The position numbers and the translations under genes were made by a program. Shown here piece after piece: positions 6,278 through 7,726 of a DNA stretch of 7,726 bases. The notes beneath the pieces are model-generated. The model had not been told where the DNA came from. It was given only the letters and a program-made list of their open reading frames with translations, and ran no database searches. Every line of letters begins with the position of its first letter. Positions within the stretch are counted from its first letter, which is position 1. The stretch is from Rickettsiales bacterium (GTDB taxonomy: Bacteria > Pseudomonadota > Alphaproteobacteria > Rickettsiales > UBA1997): assembly GCA_031269065.1 (NCBI GenBank), contig JAIRWJ010000066.1, positions 1-7,726 of the forward strand, written 5' to 3'.

Positions 6278-7084
6278 CTAAACTATTTTCTTAAAGAATC
6301 TTTCAGTTCGGAAGATTCTTAGCCATTTCCAAAATTTTAGCAGAGAATCTTTTTTTGAAAAAACCACAATAACAGCCCTGCCCACCAGATTCACATAGGG
6401 TACAAAGCCAGTCTCTACGAATCTACTATCTGATGAGTTGTCTCTGTTGTCTCCCATAAAGAAATAATAACCATTGGGTACTGTGAATTCACCATCTCCA
6501 TAGGGATTATATCTGGTGTCCTGCAATACCCTGTAGCTTTTGTTCTCCAGATTTTCCAAAAACGTCAGAAGTGTTGAATGTTCTACAGAATCATTATATT
6601 CCTCTAGATACTCTCTTGAAATTTCTTCTCCATTGACATAGAGTATATTATTTTTTACGATTATATTATCTCCAGGTAATCCCACAAGTCTTTTTATGTA
6701 ATTAATTCTCGGATTTCTTGGCAATTTAAATACGATAACATCTCCTCTCTTTGGCTTCTTATTATCTAAGATCCTATCCTTTATTAGGGGAAATCCAAGG
6801 GGCAAAGAATATCTTGAATAGCCATAGCTAAGCTTTGAGACAAATATAAAATCACCCTCTAGCAAACCTGGCTTCATAGAACCTGATGGTATGTGGAATG
6901 GTTCAAAGAGGAAACTTCTTATCAGGAGAGCAAGGACCAGTGCGTAAATAGCGCTCTCTGCCAACTCTCTGAGGCCACCAGCAGCACTATCCGGATTTGG
7001 ACTAGAACTTCGATTCTCTCTGTCGGTTTTACCGCTAAAAAATTTCTCCTTTAAATATTCTCCAATCGATTTTAGTGCTGACAC
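6278..7084 (-). CDS. lepB: Signal peptidase I
   Basis: Membrane-bound serine/lysine protease that removes signal peptides from Sec- and Tat-exported proteins on the periplasmic face; its substrates should include the LolA precursor encoded nearby. The 268-residue protein has a hydrophilic N-terminus (1-40), one transmembrane segment (about 44-60), box B IPSGSMKPGLLEGDFIFV (65-82) with catalytic S69, box D with catalytic K131 in YIKRLVGLPGDN (129-140), and box E GDNRDNSSDSR (211-221). The C-terminus is basic and aromatic (KFWKWLRIF...). Length and order are typical of Gram-negative signal peptidases. The start is GTG 7084: an in-frame TAG directly precedes it and AGGAGG lies six bases upstream. 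The usual alphaproteobacterial partners (rnc and era downstream, acpS and pdxJ upstream) are absent; IS debris lies on the downstream side. Confidence 0.97.
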   Translation of the reverse strand: MSALKSIGEYLKEKFFSGKTDRENRSSSPNPDSAAGGLRELAESAIYALVLALLIRSFLFEPFHIPSGSMKPGLLEGDFIFVSKLSYGYSRYSLPLGFPLIKDRILDNKKPKRGDVIVFKLPRNPRINYIKRLVGLPGDNIIVKNNILYVNGEEISREYLEEYNDSVEHSTLLTFLENLENKSYRVLQDTRYNPYGDGEFTVPNGYYFFMGDNRDNSSDSRFVETGFVPYVNLVGRAVIVVFSKKDSLLKFWKWLRIFRTERFFKKIV

Positions 7085-7522
7085 CTAGCGCCTCCTAAGT
7101 ATTTTCATTATCACTTGTCTTCTCTCCAAGGGTTAAACATAAACTATGAACCCCGAAAGGGTAGTCTGTTGTATAAAAAAATCAATGAGAGTTTTTTCTC
7201 AGAAAAATTCATGGGATACTTTTGAGGGAAAGTAGAATATCATACTATAAAAAAGCAATAGAATAGTAAGAGAAGGATTATATTCCAGAAAAGATCCGCT
7301 AACAAACAATATGGGTGGATTCAGGGTTAATCTGGCTGGATTTGTCAGAAACTACGGCAACAACTATAGATCTTATTCAAAACCTGCCTTCAAAACTCCG
7401 ATGGTGCTTATGAACCATACATAGCTACATTTTATGTATTGCTTTATAACCAACTTTACGTTATCATTATCAGCAGAGTAAGATTTATGTAAATACTAAT
7501 TAATCAGAAGATTATCAATTAG
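7085..7522. other. Gene-poor spacer upstream of lepB
   Basis: These 438 bp should contain the lepB promoter and leader, but no clear -35/-10 pair is visible; a TATACA (complement of 7170-7175) lacks a partner at the right distance. Two very short ORFs precede lepB: MFNPWREDK from 7140 and MKILRRR from 7108. On the + strand an ORF of 37 codons (7311-7424, MGGFRVNLAGFVRNYGNNYR...) has no good ribosome binding site and resembles no family I know. The opposite strand has a similarly unrecognised run (NPPILFVSGSFLEYNPSLTI) between stops. It is probably remnant sequence. Confidence 0.45.
7091..7096 (-). promoter_or_regulatory. Strong Shine-Dalgarno site fixing the lepB GTG start
   Basis: The complement reads AGGAGG, six bases before GTG 7084. 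It is the only full-consensus ribosome binding site seen in the window. With the in-frame TAG at 7087-7085 it fixes the lepB start. The site lies inside a seven-codon ORF (ATG 7108, MKILRRR) that ends at that same TAG. Confidence 0.85.
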
Positions 7523-7726
7523 ATGACTTCAAAGTTAGACCAGGTAAAAAATCTCAGAGATGAGGACTCCGGACTACCGACAGGAGTCAAGGAAAGTACC
7601 TTTGAGTCTATACTGACTGAAATAAACAACCCCGCACTGAAGTGCGAGGTATTAGTTTGTTACCTCTTCATTAGTTCATAGAATCAAAAAGACTTAGTTG
7701 CTGACAGTGTAATTTTTTATACTCTT
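7523..7726 (+). pseudogene. Broken IS5-like transposase, N-terminal fragment (runs off window)
   Basis: ATG 7523 opens 52 codons ending at TAG 7679-7681. Residues 5-34, LDQVKNLRDEDSGLPTGVKE then STFESILTEI, follow the pattern L-x-x-L-x-DE-x-F-x-x-LTGV-x-x-x-TF-x-x-x-x-x-I-L of the helix-turn-helix domain that begins many IS5-family DDE transposases. After the TAG the same frame stays open to the window edge and reads NQKDLVADSVIFYTL, which could correspond to the conserved region that follows this domain (KLS-x-x-D-x-x-L-x-TL). The linking segment (VLVCYLFISS) does not look like the usual Gly-Arg-Pro hinge, so substitutions or a frameshift may add to the in-frame stop. No terminal inverted repeat was recognised upstream. 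The family call is a pattern judgement by eye. Confidence 0.5.

Noticed and set aside
6269..6282. Small hairpin at the end of lepB as a terminator
   Set aside because: The TTTAG/CTAAA stem has only five AT-rich pairs, and the sequence beyond it on the - strand has no proper T-run.
7629..7651. Palindrome around GCACTGAAGTGC as a terminator or IS200-type hairpin
   Set aside because: The stem has an internal mismatch and no T-run after it, and the bases lie in the reading frame of the IS5-like fragment (NPALKCE).
1..7726. CRISPR array, toxin-antitoxin pair or phage-defence locus
   Set aside because: No regularly spaced direct repeats, no Cas-like motifs and no small paired ORFs with toxin features were seen. 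The Pif1-like helicase and the kinase on their own do not match a defence operon I know.

Overview
This AT-rich window (about 40% GC by eye) looks like part of a bacterial chromosome, most likely from an intracellular or host-associated alphaproteobacterium of the Rickettsiales or Holosporales kind. That placement is inference. It rests on the Gram-negative genes present (LolA, Gram-negative-type signal peptidase I), a eukaryotic-type protein kinase, long spacers holding decayed insertion sequences, and scattered single genes where free-living alphaproteobacteria usually have operons. No rRNA or other phylogenetic marker is present to settle it.

Layout. On the + strand, the window opens inside an ABC-F ATPase of the YheS type (1-1470, N-terminus cut by the window edge). 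A Ser/Thr protein kinase with a charged, low-complexity tail follows (1547-2926), ending in a possible Rho-independent terminator. After a 321-bp spacer with no recognisable gene comes a well-formed tRNA-Gly(GCC) gene (3248-3323). On the - strand, a tight three-gene run reads dut (dUTPase), lolA (periplasmic lipoprotein carrier) and a Pif1/RecD-like helicase. Its last codons and stop lie antisense to the 3' end of the tRNA gene. A 558-bp spacer then carries a decayed IS1-family transposase and a pair of imperfect inverted repeats. Next is lepB (signal peptidase I) on the - strand, with a strong Shine-Dalgarno site and a GTG start. The last 640 bp hold no intact gene, but a broken N-terminal piece of an IS5-like transposase runs to the right edge.

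How the genes fit together. dut, lolA and the helicase overlap by 4 nt or lie 12 nt apart, so they are probably co-transcribed and, for dut-lolA, translationally coupled, although their functions (nucleotide hygiene, outer-membrane lipoprotein transport, DNA unwinding) are unrelated. lepB and lolA both serve the cell envelope but are separated by transposon debris. Four of the five genes with a visible start appear to use GTG. I found no convincing new multi-gene system. The items most worth following up are the kinase with its unusual tail, the tRNA/helicase overlap, and the unusual dut-lolA-helicase gene order beside IS remains.
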